Shown in pieces: positions 45,354-54,334 of a stretch of DNA of 64,000 nt (position 1 is the stretch's first letter; each line of letters starts with the position of its first letter). The notes under the pieces are model-generated. The model was not told the origin of the DNA. It searched no databases and saw nothing but the letters and a program-made list of their open reading frames with translations. Position numbers and translations under genes: made by a program. Source of the stretch: CAZMXS01 sp964570325 (GTDB lineage: Bacteria > Verrucomicrobiota > Kiritimatiellia > CAIQIC01 > CAZMXS01). The DNA lies in the NCBI GenBank assembly GCA_964570325.1, contig CAZMXS010000005.1, positions 57,145 to 121,144 on the forward strand, in the 5' to 3' direction.

Positions 45354-45881
45354 ATGAAGTTCATCAAACTATTGAAAATCACGGACGCGATCACGCTGGC
45401 TAATGTGGTGCTGGCGCTGCTGGCAATCTTCTGCGCGCTGCACGGCAAACTGAATACAGCGGCGGGCCTGATGCTGGTTTCGGTCTTCTTCGATTATTCC
45501 GACGGGGCCTGGTCGCAGCGGTTGAATATCGCCAACCATTTCGGGCGTGAATTGGATTCGCTGGCGGACGTCATTTGCTTTGGCGTTACGCCTGTGCTCT
45601 TCGTCTTCTCGATTTACCATGACGCCCGTTATTTTCCAGTCTATGCCCTGTTCCTGGCCGCCGGGGTGCTCCGGCTGGCACGACACAATACCGTAGCCCC
45701 CAACGGCTATTTTGAAGGCATGCCGATCACCCTGAACGGATTATTCATCCCTGTCCTGTACCTGTGCGACGCTCACGCGTTGATCACCCACGGCTATATG
45801 ACGATTGCCGCCTTCTTCATGCTCAGCTCGATCCGCGTGCCCAAACTGCGGCTGGGCGCGAAGAAAGAACAAGCGTCATGA
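45354..45881 (+). CDS. pssA: CDP-alcohol phosphatidyltransferase, probably CDP-diacylglycerol-serine type
   Basis: A 175-residue integral membrane enzyme of phospholipid synthesis with about five or six membrane helices. The ATG giving MKFIKLLKITDAITLANVVL is used; the upstream frame runs back through the repeat element and has no coding character. The family signature is D-x2-D-G-x2-A-R-x8-G-x3-D-x3-D. Here it reads DYSDGAWSQRLNIANHFG then RELDSLAD: all four Asp and both Gly are kept, but the A-R pair is S-Q with an Arg one place later. The SLADVICFGVTP stretch is typical of PssA, hence the name; phosphatidylglycerol-phosphate synthase is less likely. It overlaps the next gene by 4 bp. Confidence 0.82.
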   Translation: MKFIKLLKITDAITLANVVLALLAIFCALHGKLNTAAGLMLVSVFFDYSDGAWSQRLNIANHFGRELDSLADVICFGVTPVLFVFSIYHDARYFPVYALFLAAGVLRLARHNTVAPNGYFEGMPITLNGLFIPVLYLCDAHALITHGYMTIAAFFMLSSIRVPKLRLGAKKEQAS

Positions 45882-46141
45882 AAAACACCTGGGGCGCCAA
45901 ATTGATCCGAACCTGCACCTCAGTCCTGCCCGTCGCACCTGACCGCCACGGCCAATGCGTCCGGTGCGGCGCCTGCTGTGCGCTGCCCAATCGCTGCCCG
46001 TTCCTGACAACCACGCCCGACGGCTTGACCGCTTGCCGCATTCACAAGTTCCGACCGCTCAACTGTCGGAAGTATCCGCGCACCGCCCGCGAACACATCA
46101 CCTCATCCACCTGCGGCTTCCGGTTTGGCGCGGAGCCATGA
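45878..46141 (+). CDS. Small CxxCxxCC (YkgJ-like) cluster-binding protein
   Basis: An 87-residue protein with CVRCGACC followed by CPFL, CRIHKFRPLNCRKYP and a final Cys, the arrangement of the YkgJ/UPF0153 zinc- or iron-chelating family. The start ATG overlaps the phosphatidyltransferase stop (ATGA), so it is translationally coupled. Family members are short and functionally undefined. The RPLNCRKYPR segment is the family's usual second half. Confidence 0.8.
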   Translation: MKNTWGAKLIRTCTSVLPVAPDRHGQCVRCGACCALPNRCPFLTTTPDGLTACRIHKFRPLNCRKYPRTAREHITSSTCGFRFGAEP

Positions 46142-46242
46142 ACCGCGTTCAGCGCTTGACGCACCCTCGCTTCAGGCGGGTTACATGGGATTGAGCCAAA
46201 ACCGCCTCCCCGTTGTCTAACGCGGCAAAGATGGGGTGGCGC

Positions 46243-46614
46243 ATGTCAGCAAAGTCCGGTCAATTAAAGCGCGTGAGCGCCGCGGTCAGCCCGCCGCGCC
46301 AGTCGGACAAGTCCACAATCGAGCGGCTGGCAACGTTCCTGGACGCCCTGCCGCCGGGTATCTGGCTGCATCTGCACGGCGAGGCCGATTCGTTTGCCAG
46401 CCGTTACGAATTGTGGCGCGACGCCTGCTCGGCGGCAATCGAGGACGCGGTGATTGTCCGCGCGCGGTCACAGCCGCCGGCCGGCGCCGGCCGGCGAAAA
46501 TCCGGCGATTGCGCCAAGGAACAGATTGAGTTCCAGCGCTGGCTTGCCCGACATTCGCAAGCCTTCCGCCTGGCCTGCCGCGGCTCGCTGGCCGGCGCAG
46601 CGAAAAAGCCATGA
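46243..46614 (+). CDS. Hypothetical small protein
   Basis: A 123-residue frame with MSAKSGQLKRVSAAVSPP at the start, a plausible helical middle (TIERLATFLDALPPGIWLHL, YELWRDACSAAIEDAV) and a basic C-terminus. The ATG at 46243 has GGGGTGG just upstream; an earlier TTG at 46213 is possible. No family is recognised. It fills the space between the CxxCxxCC gene and a convergent gene and has reasonable codon character, but it could be a chance frame in GC-rich DNA. Confidence 0.4.
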   Translation: MSAKSGQLKRVSAAVSPPRQSDKSTIERLATFLDALPPGIWLHLHGEADSFASRYELWRDACSAAIEDAVIVRARSQPPAGAGRRKSGDCAKEQIEFQRWLARHSQAFRLACRGSLAGAAKKP

Positions 46615-46636
46615 CCCGGCCGATTGGCGACACATC

Positions 46637-48850
46637 TTATTTCGGCAGCGCTGCGCCAACCTGCGTCGGCACCGCTTTAACCGCCGAGAAAACATTCGCC
46701 TTGCGCGCGATCTCCGGCAGGTAGGGATCCAGCCGGCCAATCCACCACATGTAACTTAACACCAGAATCGCCGCAACGATGACATAGGTCCGCCACGGCC
46801 GCTTGCGCTCCGCATACGGGTCCACCAGCGACCGCTCGGCTCCGGGCGGCAGCACCGCCATCTCGGTCAGCGCCGCGCCAAACGGTACATTCATCACTGC
46901 CCGCGTATTGATCGCCCAGCCGTTGGCGTCCAGGATCGGCCCCAGGTTGCGTTGGCGCAGCTTGAGCCAGGCCAGCAGCATTGACGGCCCGGAAATCAGA
47001 AGCACGACGCCCACCACACCCAGCGGCAGCCAGATGCCCAATCCAAAAATAGATTGCAAGAAGCCGCCGACCAGCGCGCTGACACCGCCGATTGCGGTGC
47101 CGATCAGCGCGATTGAGCCCAGGTCCAGTTTACGAGGCGGTTCCGCCGGTTTGGGCGCCGTCACCGTCTTGTCAATGTTCGCCACGTTCTCCGCCGTTTC
47201 GGACATCTTCGCCGTAGTCGCTTCGCTCGCAGCCTGCGCGCGCTTGGCCACCTGCTCTTCGATGAACCGGATCAATTTCTTGTACGGCAGCCAAAACGCT
47301 TCGCGCACGCTGATGGGATTCGAGATGATCTTCGTGATGGTGGCGTCCCAATCGCGGCCGGACCGGTCATAGAACACGCCGTTGCGGCCCACCATCAGGT
47401 TGTCGGAATCGCCGTCCGTGAAGACCGCGACAATGGACTTCTTTTCACCGCCGGGCCGCGAGATGTCGCAGTATGCCAGGAAAGCGCCGGACAGCCCCGC
47501 CAGCGCGGCATGCCGCCCCGCATCCGTCACCTCCAGGCACAAGTTGCACGCCCGCGCATCCAAATATAATGTGCCGGCCTGGAATACCGCCCAGGTCCGA
47601 CCGTAGAAATCGCTGAAATTGACATAATTAGTCAGCAATTCCTTCAGATCGCGCTGGAACCGAACCAGTTTTTCCACGGCGGCCAGTTGCGCGTTCTCCT
47701 TTTCGAGCGCGGCGTCCTCCTGGATCAGACGAGCGATGTTTTCACGGGCAGGGCCCGCCAGCAATTCGCGCACGCGGGCCAGGCCCAATGACTCCAACGC
47801 GGTCGCCGGCTTGCCGGCCTGCCAGATTTCATTTGGCTGCAGCTTCGCCCGCAACGCGGTCCACTCCGCCTCGGTCAACGCGGTCTTGCCGGCGCCCAGC
47901 AACGGCGTCACCACTCGGGCGACAAACACCGCCATCGCCTCGGTCCAGGCCGGATTCAATCCCTCCGCCAAAGGGAGCGGCTTGCCGGCCTCGATCCGGG
48001 CCAGCGGGAACACGGCGATCTCCTGAGAAGTGATGGTAAGATCCTTCGCGGCCATGGCAATATATTCGCTTTCTTCGCGATTCAGGGCCGCCTGGGCGCG
48101 CGGGTCGAAGGCCGCCAGCCGACAACGCGCGAAATAGTCGGTGATCTTGCCCTGTACCGCTTTCATGGCTTCCACGGCAGCGGTGGTAGCTTCGAGGCCC
48201 AGCGGTGCGATTTCCGGCTTGCCGGCAGCCTGATCGGCCCAGGCCACCAGCGCTTCCGCTTGGGAGAAAAAGGCATCCAGGTTGGCCTGATTGACACCCG
48301 GCTGGCCACTGCGATCCGTCACCGGGCCGAGTGTGGCGATAATGTCGGCGAGAGCCTGGCGTGTCGGTTCGTCCGCGGCCGCCTCAACCGGCACCACGCC
48401 ATCGCCATTGAACCGGGTGTTGACAAATATCTGCTCCTGATTCGTGACATCCGCCATGGTGATCACGGTCGCGTCCGGTTTGCCGAGATTGGCCAGGATA
48501 CGCCGGGCGCCGGCCTGCAAATCGGGATCCTTGATGGCCGAGATCGCGACGCTATCGCCGCCTTTCAACACATCGTCCAAATTGACAAACGCCTCGCGCG
48601 CCCAGCGCACGGCGGCCAAAACTTCCGGCGGCCGGATGCGGCCATCGCCATCCGCATCCAGCAGATCCGCCGTGCGCGGATCGAACTCAATGCCGCGCGT
48701 CGGCATGCCCAAGGCCATCCAGAGTTTTTGATCCAACTCGTCCAAATGGGCAATATCGGCGCCGTTTCGGAAAACAACCTGGTTGACGCCGCCGGTGCGC
48801 GCGAACTTCCATTTATGATGCTTGGTTTCCGTCTGGGCTGTCGGGCTCAT
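46637..48850 (-). CDS. Unknown membrane protein with EF-hand-like calcium sites
   Basis: A 737-residue protein of no family I recognise. Early residues hold two EF-hand-type loops: DADGDGRIRPPE (about 66-77) and FNGDGVVPVEAA (about 142-153). A long helical region follows (about 180-560), with GRTWAVFQAGTLYLDARACNLCLEV suggesting a beta-rich patch near 450. Three membrane segments follow: two near 585-640 (IALIGTAIGGVSALVGGF, WLPLGVVGVVLLISGPSM) and one near 705 (YVIVAAILVLSYMWWIG). There is no signal peptide. The start ATG follows AAGGAG at good spacing. It is single in its transcription unit, convergent with the small hypothetical gene and divergent from 49149. Confidence 0.85.
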   Translation of the reverse strand: MSPTAQTETKHHKWKFARTGGVNQVVFRNGADIAHLDELDQKLWMALGMPTRGIEFDPRTADLLDADGDGRIRPPEVLAAVRWAREAFVNLDDVLKGGDSVAISAIKDPDLQAGARRILANLGKPDATVITMADVTNQEQIFVNTRFNGDGVVPVEAAADEPTRQALADIIATLGPVTDRSGQPGVNQANLDAFFSQAEALVAWADQAAGKPEIAPLGLEATTAAVEAMKAVQGKITDYFARCRLAAFDPRAQAALNREESEYIAMAAKDLTITSQEIAVFPLARIEAGKPLPLAEGLNPAWTEAMAVFVARVVTPLLGAGKTALTEAEWTALRAKLQPNEIWQAGKPATALESLGLARVRELLAGPARENIARLIQEDAALEKENAQLAAVEKLVRFQRDLKELLTNYVNFSDFYGRTWAVFQAGTLYLDARACNLCLEVTDAGRHAALAGLSGAFLAYCDISRPGGEKKSIVAVFTDGDSDNLMVGRNGVFYDRSGRDWDATITKIISNPISVREAFWLPYKKLIRFIEEQVAKRAQAASEATTAKMSETAENVANIDKTVTAPKPAEPPRKLDLGSIALIGTAIGGVSALVGGFLQSIFGLGIWLPLGVVGVVLLISGPSMLLAWLKLRQRNLGPILDANGWAINTRAVMNVPFGAALTEMAVLPPGAERSLVDPYAERKRPWRTYVIVAAILVLSYMWWIGRLDPYLPEIARKANVFSAVKAVPTQVGAALPK

Positions 48851-48998
48851 CGTTCGCTCCTTGGTTTGGGATCAAAACCCACCTGCCCCGGCGGTGAAAA
48901 TAGCACCAGCAAAAATAAAAGCAATAATTCAACAGGCGACGCAATTAGCCAAATTCCGTCGGCCGGACGACTTCACGCAGACGCGTCGCCCCGCCATA

Positions 48999-49022
48999 CT
49001 CCGCGTCTCACATAACGCGGAG
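48999..49022. other. Perfect 8-bp inverted repeat in a divergent intergenic region
   Basis: CTCCGCGT/ACGCGGAG with an 8-nt AT-rich loop (CTCACATA). It lies in the 298-bp region 48851-49148 between divergent genes, 127 bp from one start and 149 bp from the other. This fits an operator for a dimeric regulator or a small hairpin; no T tract follows. Nothing else of note was found in this intergenic region; promoters there are weak. Confidence 0.45.
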
Positions 49023-49148
49023 CTCTCGTCTCGCGCCGGATGTTGGATTGAAGCTGGCAAAAAGCACTAATTAACCGTAATGTTTTAGCCGATATTCATT
49101 AACGGTATGCCAACCAGTTATCAGCCCGAGAAATGGGGGATATGGAAA

Positions 49149-49790
49149 ATGAAACTGAGCCATCCGCTGCGCTGGGTATTGATCTTCGTTTGCGCGGCGT
49201 TTGCGCCATGGTCGGCGCCAGCCGGAAACGACGCCGACGACACCAACACTCCGCGCCGGTTGCTCATTCTGTCCAAGCCGGACACGCCCCAACCCCGGAT
49301 CGTTGTCTTCATGCCGGAAAAGATCAACACGGTCTGGTCGTGGTATTACTTCACGGAAAACCAGGATCACGTCGTCCAGACGATTGTCGAAAAGGCGATG
49401 TTCGACATGGGCTATGACGTCATTGATCTGGCCACCGTCACGCTGTTCCAGGAACCCGGCACGATCGAGCAGGTGCTCGACCCGCGCACGGCGGTCCAAT
49501 TGGCGCAACAGTTGGGAGCGGAATATGTGATTGTCGGCCACGCCACGGCCATGCAGGCCACTGACGCCCAACCGCGCCCGGGCGGCCGGCTGGACCGCAT
49601 CCGGTCGGAGGCCACCGCCGTCGCGCGGGTGATCCGGGTCAGCGACGGCAAGGTGGTGGCGATTGAGGAGGCTCAATCCACCGGCAGCGCGCAAACGCGA
49701 CAGAATCTGGCCGACGGCGCGTTGCGCGAGGCGGCGCAGCGGCTGTCCGCCAAGCTGGCGGCCGACCTGAATCTGATCAACCTGCCATGA
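49149..49790 (+). CDS. Small exported protein of unknown function (CsgG/LpoB/FlgT-like alpha-beta region)
   Basis: A 213-residue secreted protein. The ATG at 49149 gives the signal peptide MKLSHPLRWVLIFVCAAFAP; an in-frame start 14 codons earlier is less likely. The mature part has alternating strands and helices (RIVVFMPEKINTVWSW, AMFDMGYDVIDLATV, QLGAEYVIVGHATA, ATAVARVIRVSDGKVVAIEE, DGALREAAQRLSAKLAADL). This pattern resembles periplasmic proteins of the FlgT/LpoB/CsgG group, in which one domain tests a 'VxGxA' strand and a 'G+xxA' helix. The assignment is structural guesswork. It overlaps trmL by 4 bp. Confidence 0.7.
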   Translation: MKLSHPLRWVLIFVCAAFAPWSAPAGNDADDTNTPRRLLILSKPDTPQPRIVVFMPEKINTVWSWYYFTENQDHVVQTIVEKAMFDMGYDVIDLATVTLFQEPGTIEQVLDPRTAVQLAQQLGAEYVIVGHATAMQATDAQPRPGGRLDRIRSEATAVARVIRVSDGKVVAIEEAQSTGSAQTRQNLADGALREAAQRLSAKLAADLNLINLP

Positions 49791-50305
49791 AGCACGCGCA
49801 CGCGCGCCAGGGAGCAATCCCGTTCCGGTGGCCGGACCCGCCGCTGCAAGTGGTGCTGGTAGAACCTGAAATCCCGCCCAACACCGGCAACATCGCGCGC
49901 TTGTGCGCCGCCACCGGCACGCCGTTGCACCTGGTCGAGCCGCTGGGATTCAAGATTACCGACGCGAAGCTCCGGCGCGCCGGTCTGGACTACTGGAGTT
50001 CGGTCGTGCTCGGACGGCACGCCAACTGGGAGGACTGCCTGGCCGCCATCCGCCCGCCGCGCTTTTTTTTATTCAGCACGCGAGCCACCCGCCCGTACAC
50101 CGCGGTCGCTTACGCCGCCGGCGACGCGCTGGTATTCGGTTGCGAAACGCGCGGTCTGCCGGAGCGCCTGCTGAATGCCTACCCCGACCGCGTGCTGGGA
50201 ATCCCGATCCGAACCGACCATGTCCGTTCGCTCAATCTCTCGAGCGCCGTCGCCATCGTGGTTTATGAGGCGCTGCGACAAATTGACGCGCGGCCGCCGG
50301 CGTGA
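49787..50305 (+). CDS. trmL: tRNA (cytidine/uridine-2'-O-)-methyltransferase TrmL
   Basis: SPOUT-class enzyme that 2'-O-methylates the wobble base of tRNA-Leu. The 172-residue protein has the three knot motifs: EPEIPPNTGNIARLCAATGT (motif 1), FGCETRGLPERLL (motif 2) and RSLNLSSAVAIVVYEALRQ (motif 3). The length is normal for TrmL/YibK, which lacks the extra RNA-binding domain of TrmH. The start ATG overlaps the upstream stop by 4 bp. Confidence 0.93.
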   Translation: MKHAHARQGAIPFRWPDPPLQVVLVEPEIPPNTGNIARLCAATGTPLHLVEPLGFKITDAKLRRAGLDYWSSVVLGRHANWEDCLAAIRPPRFFLFSTRATRPYTAVAYAAGDALVFGCETRGLPERLLNAYPDRVLGIPIRTDHVRSLNLSSAVAIVVYEALRQIDARPPA

Positions 50306-50343
50306 ATGCGACAACAAACCGCACCCGGTTTGATGAACTTTTG

Positions 50344-50371
50344 TTGACGCAACGAGTCGGAACGCTATGAA
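50344..50371 (+). promoter_or_regulatory. Promoter of the moxR/bat operon
   Basis: TTGACG (50344-50349, 5 of 6) with a 16-bp spacer and TATGAA (50366-50371, 4 of 6), 31 bp before the moxR ATG. GGAGG (50391-50395) stands 7 nt before that ATG. Confidence 0.6.
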
Positions 50372-50402
50372 TTACTGATAATCGAAAATCGGAGGAAACA
50401 GC

Positions 50403-51392
50403 ATGAACAGCGGGATTGGAATTATCAATGAGCGCGTGAAGGAAGAGAGCGTATTTATCGCCAGCCTGAAGGCCGAGATGGAAAAGGTCATCGTCGGCCA
50501 GAAATATCTTATCGAGCGCCTGATCGTGGGCCTGCTGGCCAACGGCCACGTCCTGCTCGAGGGCGTGCCGGGGCTGGCCAAGACGCTCTCGGTCAAGACA
50601 CTGGCCGCGGCGTTGAACACCAAGTTTCAGCGCATCCAGTTCACACCCGACCTGCTGCCGGCCGATCTGATCGGCACGCTGGTCTATAATCCCAAGGACG
50701 GCGCGTTCACGACCAAGAAGGGCCCGATCTTCGCCAACTTCATCCTGGCCGACGAAATCAACCGCGCCCCCGCGAAAGTTCAAAGCGCCCTGCTCGAGCC
50801 GATGCAGGAACTGCAGGTGACAATTGGCCAGGAAACCTTTCCGCTGCCGGAACCGTTCCTCGTGCTGGCGACGGAGAATCCCATCGAGCAGGAAGGCACC
50901 TATCCCCTCCCCGAAGCGCAAGTGGACCGTTTCATGCTCAAGCTGAAAATCACATATCCGAAACTCGATGAGGAGCGGCGGATTCTGGACGCGATGTCCG
51001 TCACCGACCGGAAGTTCGATGTCAAGCCGGTGGTGGACCCGGCGGCAATTTTGCGCGCGCGCAAAGTGGTGGACGAGATTTACGTGGACGACAAGATCAA
51101 GGACTACATTCTCAGCATCGTCTTCGCCACGCGCGAGCCGGAAAACTACAAGCTGGCGCTCAAGGAATACATCCGTTACGGCGCCTCGCCGCGCGCGACG
51201 ATCTACCTGACCCTCGGCGCGCGGGCGCACGCCTTCCTGCAAGGCCGCGGCTACGTCACGCCGCAGGACGTGAAATCCATTGCCCCCGATGTGCTGCGGC
51301 ACCGCCTGATCGTCTCGTACGAGGCGGAAGCCGAGGAACTGGGCTCCGACGAAATCATCACGCGAGTGCTGAACGAATTGCCGGTGCCGTAA
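50403..51392 (+). CDS. MoxR-family AAA+ ATPase
   Basis: A 329-residue AAA+ chaperone-like ATPase thought to help mature proteins with von Willebrand factor A domains. Walker A is EGVPGLAKT (about residue 57), Walker B is FILADEINRAP (about 115), sensor 1 is VLATENPIEQEGTYPLPEAQ, and the arginine finger/sensor 2 region contains GASPRATIYL. The length is standard. GGAGG precedes the ATG. It heads an operon with a DUF58 protein and the Bat proteins, the well-known aerotolerance-type order. Confidence 0.95.
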   Translation: MNSGIGIINERVKEESVFIASLKAEMEKVIVGQKYLIERLIVGLLANGHVLLEGVPGLAKTLSVKTLAAALNTKFQRIQFTPDLLPADLIGTLVYNPKDGAFTTKKGPIFANFILADEINRAPAKVQSALLEPMQELQVTIGQETFPLPEPFLVLATENPIEQEGTYPLPEAQVDRFMLKLKITYPKLDEERRILDAMSVTDRKFDVKPVVDPAAILRARKVVDEIYVDDKIKDYILSIVFATREPENYKLALKEYIRYGASPRATIYLTLGARAHAFLQGRGYVTPQDVKSIAPDVLRHRLIVSYEAEAEELGSDEIITRVLNELPVP

Positions 51393-51450
51393 ATTATCAA
51401 CTGAAAGCGATGAACTGATTGGGTAATTTTTGGTTTCAGGTTCTCTGGCC

Positions 51451-52332
51451 ATGATCCCAAAGGAAATACTGAAGAAGGTCCGCCAGATTCAGATTCGCAC
51501 CAAGCACGTCGTCAGCGACGTCTTCGCCGGGCAGTACCACAGCGTTTTCAAGGGCCAGGGCATGGAGTTCCATGAGGTTCGCGAATACGTGCCGGGCGAC
51601 GAGATCCGGTTCATTGACTGGAATGTGACCGCGCGCGCCGGCCACCCCTTCGTCAAGAAATTCGTTGAGGAGCGCGAGCTGACCGTAATGTTGCTGGTGG
51701 ATATTAGCGCTTCCAATGTGTTCGGCAGCACGCCGCAGTTGAAAAAAGACCTCGCGGCCGAGATCGGGGCGGTGCTCGCCTTCGCGGCGATACAAAACAA
51801 CGACCGGGTCGGCCTGATCCTGTTCTCCGACGAGATCGAGCGCTACGTGCCGCCCAAGAAAGGCACCCGGCACGTCCTGCGCGTCATTCGGGAAATCCTC
51901 TACTTCCAGCCGCGGCGGCGCGGCACGCGGATCGTCCCGGCCCTGGACTTTCTCAACCGTGTCAACCCGCGGCGCACCGTCAGTTTTCTGATCAGCGATT
52001 TTCTCGACCAGGACTTCACGCGCGCTCTGGCCATCACCGCGCGGCGCCACGACCTGATCGGCGTGGTCGTCGGCGACAAGCGCGAGCGGGCGTGGCCTGC
52101 CGCCGGCTTGGTGGACTGGACGGACGCCGAGACCGGTCGCCGCTTCCTGCTCGACACCTCCGACGCCCGCACACGGCGCGCACTGACCGCGTTGCAGACA
52201 CAGCGACGGCAGGCCTTGCTGGCCCAATTGCGCGGCGCCGGCCTCGATTACGTCGAGGTCAACGCCGGCGAACCCTATGAGCGCGAACTCGTTAAATTTT
52301 TCCGGATGCGCGAGCGGAGGTTGAAGACATGA
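51451..52332 (+). CDS. DUF58 protein (vWA-like), MoxR partner
   Basis: A 293-residue soluble protein. The ATG giving MIPKEILKKVRQIQIRTKH is the usual N-terminus; an in-frame GTG-type start 7 codons earlier is not needed. The DUF58 signature is FHEVREYVPGDEIRFIDWNV. A degenerate MIDAS-like stretch LLVDISASNVFG follows, then VGLILFSDEIE and SFLISDFLD. DUF58 proteins accompany MoxR in almost all such operons, but their biochemical role is not settled. It lies 58 bp after moxR and overlaps the next gene by 4 bp. Confidence 0.93.
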   Translation: MIPKEILKKVRQIQIRTKHVVSDVFAGQYHSVFKGQGMEFHEVREYVPGDEIRFIDWNVTARAGHPFVKKFVEERELTVMLLVDISASNVFGSTPQLKKDLAAEIGAVLAFAAIQNNDRVGLILFSDEIERYVPPKKGTRHVLRVIREILYFQPRRRGTRIVPALDFLNRVNPRRTVSFLISDFLDQDFTRALAITARRHDLIGVVVGDKRERAWPAAGLVDWTDAETGRRFLLDTSDARTRRALTALQTQRRQALLAQLRGAGLDYVEVNAGEPYERELVKFFRMRERRLKT

Positions 52333-53345
52333 CGCCCCGCGCGCCTCATTCGCCGCCGCTACGCTCCCGATTCCGGGCGCGGAGTTCAGTCTTCGGCATT
52401 GCGCTGCTCGCTTTAACCGGCTGCGGCCGCGCGCCGCAGGAGCCAGCCCCGCCGGCGAGCGGCGCACCCATCGCGACCGCCGCCGCGCTCAGCACCAACA
52501 CGCTCTACGTCGGCGATACGTTCCATCTGACCGTCACAGTGGACTATCCCGCCGCCGGTCAGATTCACATCCCGGAAATCGCCAACGGCAAGAACCTGGT
52601 CATCCGGGACCGGCGCGCGGACAGCCGGGAAATCGCGCCGGGCCGCATCCGAACCGTGGCCCATTACGCGCTAACATCGTTCGCGGTCGGCGAGCGCCTC
52701 ATCTCATCCAATGAGATTGTCTATACCGAGGCGGGCTCCAACGTCATCCGGACGCTTTTCCCAGAGGCGCGGTTCACCGTCCTTTCAGCCCTTTCCCGGC
52801 CCGATGAGCCGCCGCGCGATATCAAGGGCCTGGCTCGCTGGCCCGGCCGGTTCCCGCGCTGGGCCATCGTCCTGCTCCTGGTCGCGATCATCGCCGGTAT
52901 CGCCGGGGCGCTGGTCCGGCGTTTCCTCGCCAAGCCGCGCACGATTCTGCAACAGCCGCCGCCCCCGCCACCGCACGAAGTGGCGCTGGCCGCGCTCCGC
53001 CAATTGGCCGCCAAACGCTACATCGAGGAATTACGCATCGAACCCTTCTATGTGGAATTGTCCGGGATCGCGCGCCATTACCTGGAGGACCGCTTTGGTT
53101 TGCGCGCACCCGAACGCACCACCGAGGAGTTTATTCGCGAGGCGATCACTTCCCGCCGCCTTGCGCCCGATCATCAAGCGCTCACCCGCGATTTTCTGGA
53201 GCAATGCGACCTGGTCAAGTTCGCGCGCCATGAGCCGCAGCCGGCGGATATGCGCAACGCCTACGGCGCCGCCGAACGGCTCGTCCGCGAAACCATCCCG
53301 AACCCCGCGCCGCCGGCGGCGCCCGCGCCGGAGGGGAAAGCATGA
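52329..53345 (+). CDS. Single-pass lipoprotein-like protein of the bat operon (DUF4381-like C-terminus)
   Basis: A 338-residue membrane protein. The signal region FGIALLALTGC suggests a lipobox at about residue 32. A beta-rich BatD-like periplasmic domain (about 50-160; STNTLYVGDTFHLTVTVDYP) leads to one membrane helix (WAIVLLLVAIIAGIAGALV, about 178-196), and then a cytoplasmic helical region (about 215-325; FYVELSGIARHYLEDRFGL, FLEQCDLVKFA) seen in the DUF4381-type partners of Bat operons. Pro-rich stretches flank this part. A 4-bp overlap on both sides couples it to its neighbours. The function is unknown beyond membership of the complex. Confidence 0.82.
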   Translation: MTPRAPHSPPLRSRFRARSSVFGIALLALTGCGRAPQEPAPPASGAPIATAAALSTNTLYVGDTFHLTVTVDYPAAGQIHIPEIANGKNLVIRDRRADSREIAPGRIRTVAHYALTSFAVGERLISSNEIVYTEAGSNVIRTLFPEARFTVLSALSRPDEPPRDIKGLARWPGRFPRWAIVLLLVAIIAGIAGALVRRFLAKPRTILQQPPPPPPHEVALAALRQLAAKRYIEELRIEPFYVELSGIARHYLEDRFGLRAPERTTEEFIREAITSRRLAPDHQALTRDFLEQCDLVKFARHEPQPADMRNAYGAAERLVRETIPNPAPPAAPAPEGKA

Positions 53346-54334
53346 GCCTGCAATATCCCTTTGCGCTCCTGCTGCTCCTGCTGGTGCCGGGACTGGTATA
53401 TTTGCGGTACACTCGGCGCTGGAAACCCAGCCTGCGCTTCAGCGACGGCCAGGCGCTGGCGCAATTGCCGGCGGGCTGGGCCGTCGCCGCCGCGCGCCTG
53501 CTGCCGGTGTTGTACGGAATCGGCCTGGCCTTCCTGATCATCGCGGTCGCGCGGCCGCGATTAGGACTCGACGAGAGCCGCGTCGAGACCGAGGCGGTGG
53601 ACATCGTCCTGTTGGTGGACGTGTCCACCTCGATGCGCGCGGAAGACTTCTCGACACCCGGCCACCGGATGAACCGGCTGGATGCCGCCAAGCGAGTGAT
53701 TGAGCGGTTCATCGCGGAACGGCCGGACGACCGGATCGGCATGGTGGCGTTCTCGGCAATGCCCTACACGATTTCGCCGTTGACGCTCGATCACGCCTGG
53801 CTGCTCCAGCAGATGGAACGGGTCGAGACCGGCATGCTGGAAGACGGCACGGCAATCGGCGACGCGATTGCCTCGGCCGTCAACCGTCTGCGCGACAGCA
53901 AGGCCAAAAGCAAACTCATCATCCTGCTGACCGACGGCAATAACAATGCCGGCAAGCTCTCGCCGCTTAACGCCGCCCAGGCCGCCGCCGCGCTGAAGAT
54001 TAAAATTTATGCCGTCGGCGCCGGCAGCAGCGGCGTCGCGCCCGTGCCGGTGCAAACCCCATTCGGCACACAATACGTCCAACAGCGCGTGGAGATTGAC
54101 GAGACCATGCTGCGGCAGATCGCACAGACGACGGGAGCCCTCTATTTCCGGGCCACCGACCTGGCTTCGCTGCAGCGGGTGTATGAACAGATCAATGAGA
54201 TGGAAAAGACCCGGATCGAGGTTGAGCAATACACGCGTTTTGAAGAGCGGTTCATGCCCTTCGTCGTGCTGGGGTTGCTGGCTTTGGGGCTGGAGCGCCT
54301 GCTGGCGCTGACCCGCCTGGGGAGGCTGCCATGA
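53342..54334 (+). CDS. batA: BatA-like vWA-domain membrane protein
   Basis: A 330-residue protein anchored by two N-terminal helices (about 4-22 and 52-70) and one C-terminal helix. The vWA domain (about 88-290) has an intact MIDAS: DVSTSM (DxSxS), the Thr/Ser in MVAFSAMPYTISPL and the Asp in LLTDGNNNAG. BatA of Bacteroides and related vWA proteins form a periplasmic-facing complex linked to aerotolerance and envelope stress, probably assembled with MoxR. It overlaps both neighbours by 4 bp. Confidence 0.9.
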   Translation: MSLQYPFALLLLLLVPGLVYLRYTRRWKPSLRFSDGQALAQLPAGWAVAAARLLPVLYGIGLAFLIIAVARPRLGLDESRVETEAVDIVLLVDVSTSMRAEDFSTPGHRMNRLDAAKRVIERFIAERPDDRIGMVAFSAMPYTISPLTLDHAWLLQQMERVETGMLEDGTAIGDAIASAVNRLRDSKAKSKLIILLTDGNNNAGKLSPLNAAQAAAALKIKIYAVGAGSSGVAPVPVQTPFGTQYVQQRVEIDETMLRQIAQTTGALYFRATDLASLQRVYEQINEMEKTRIEVEQYTRFEERFMPFVVLGLLALGLERLLALTRLGRLP

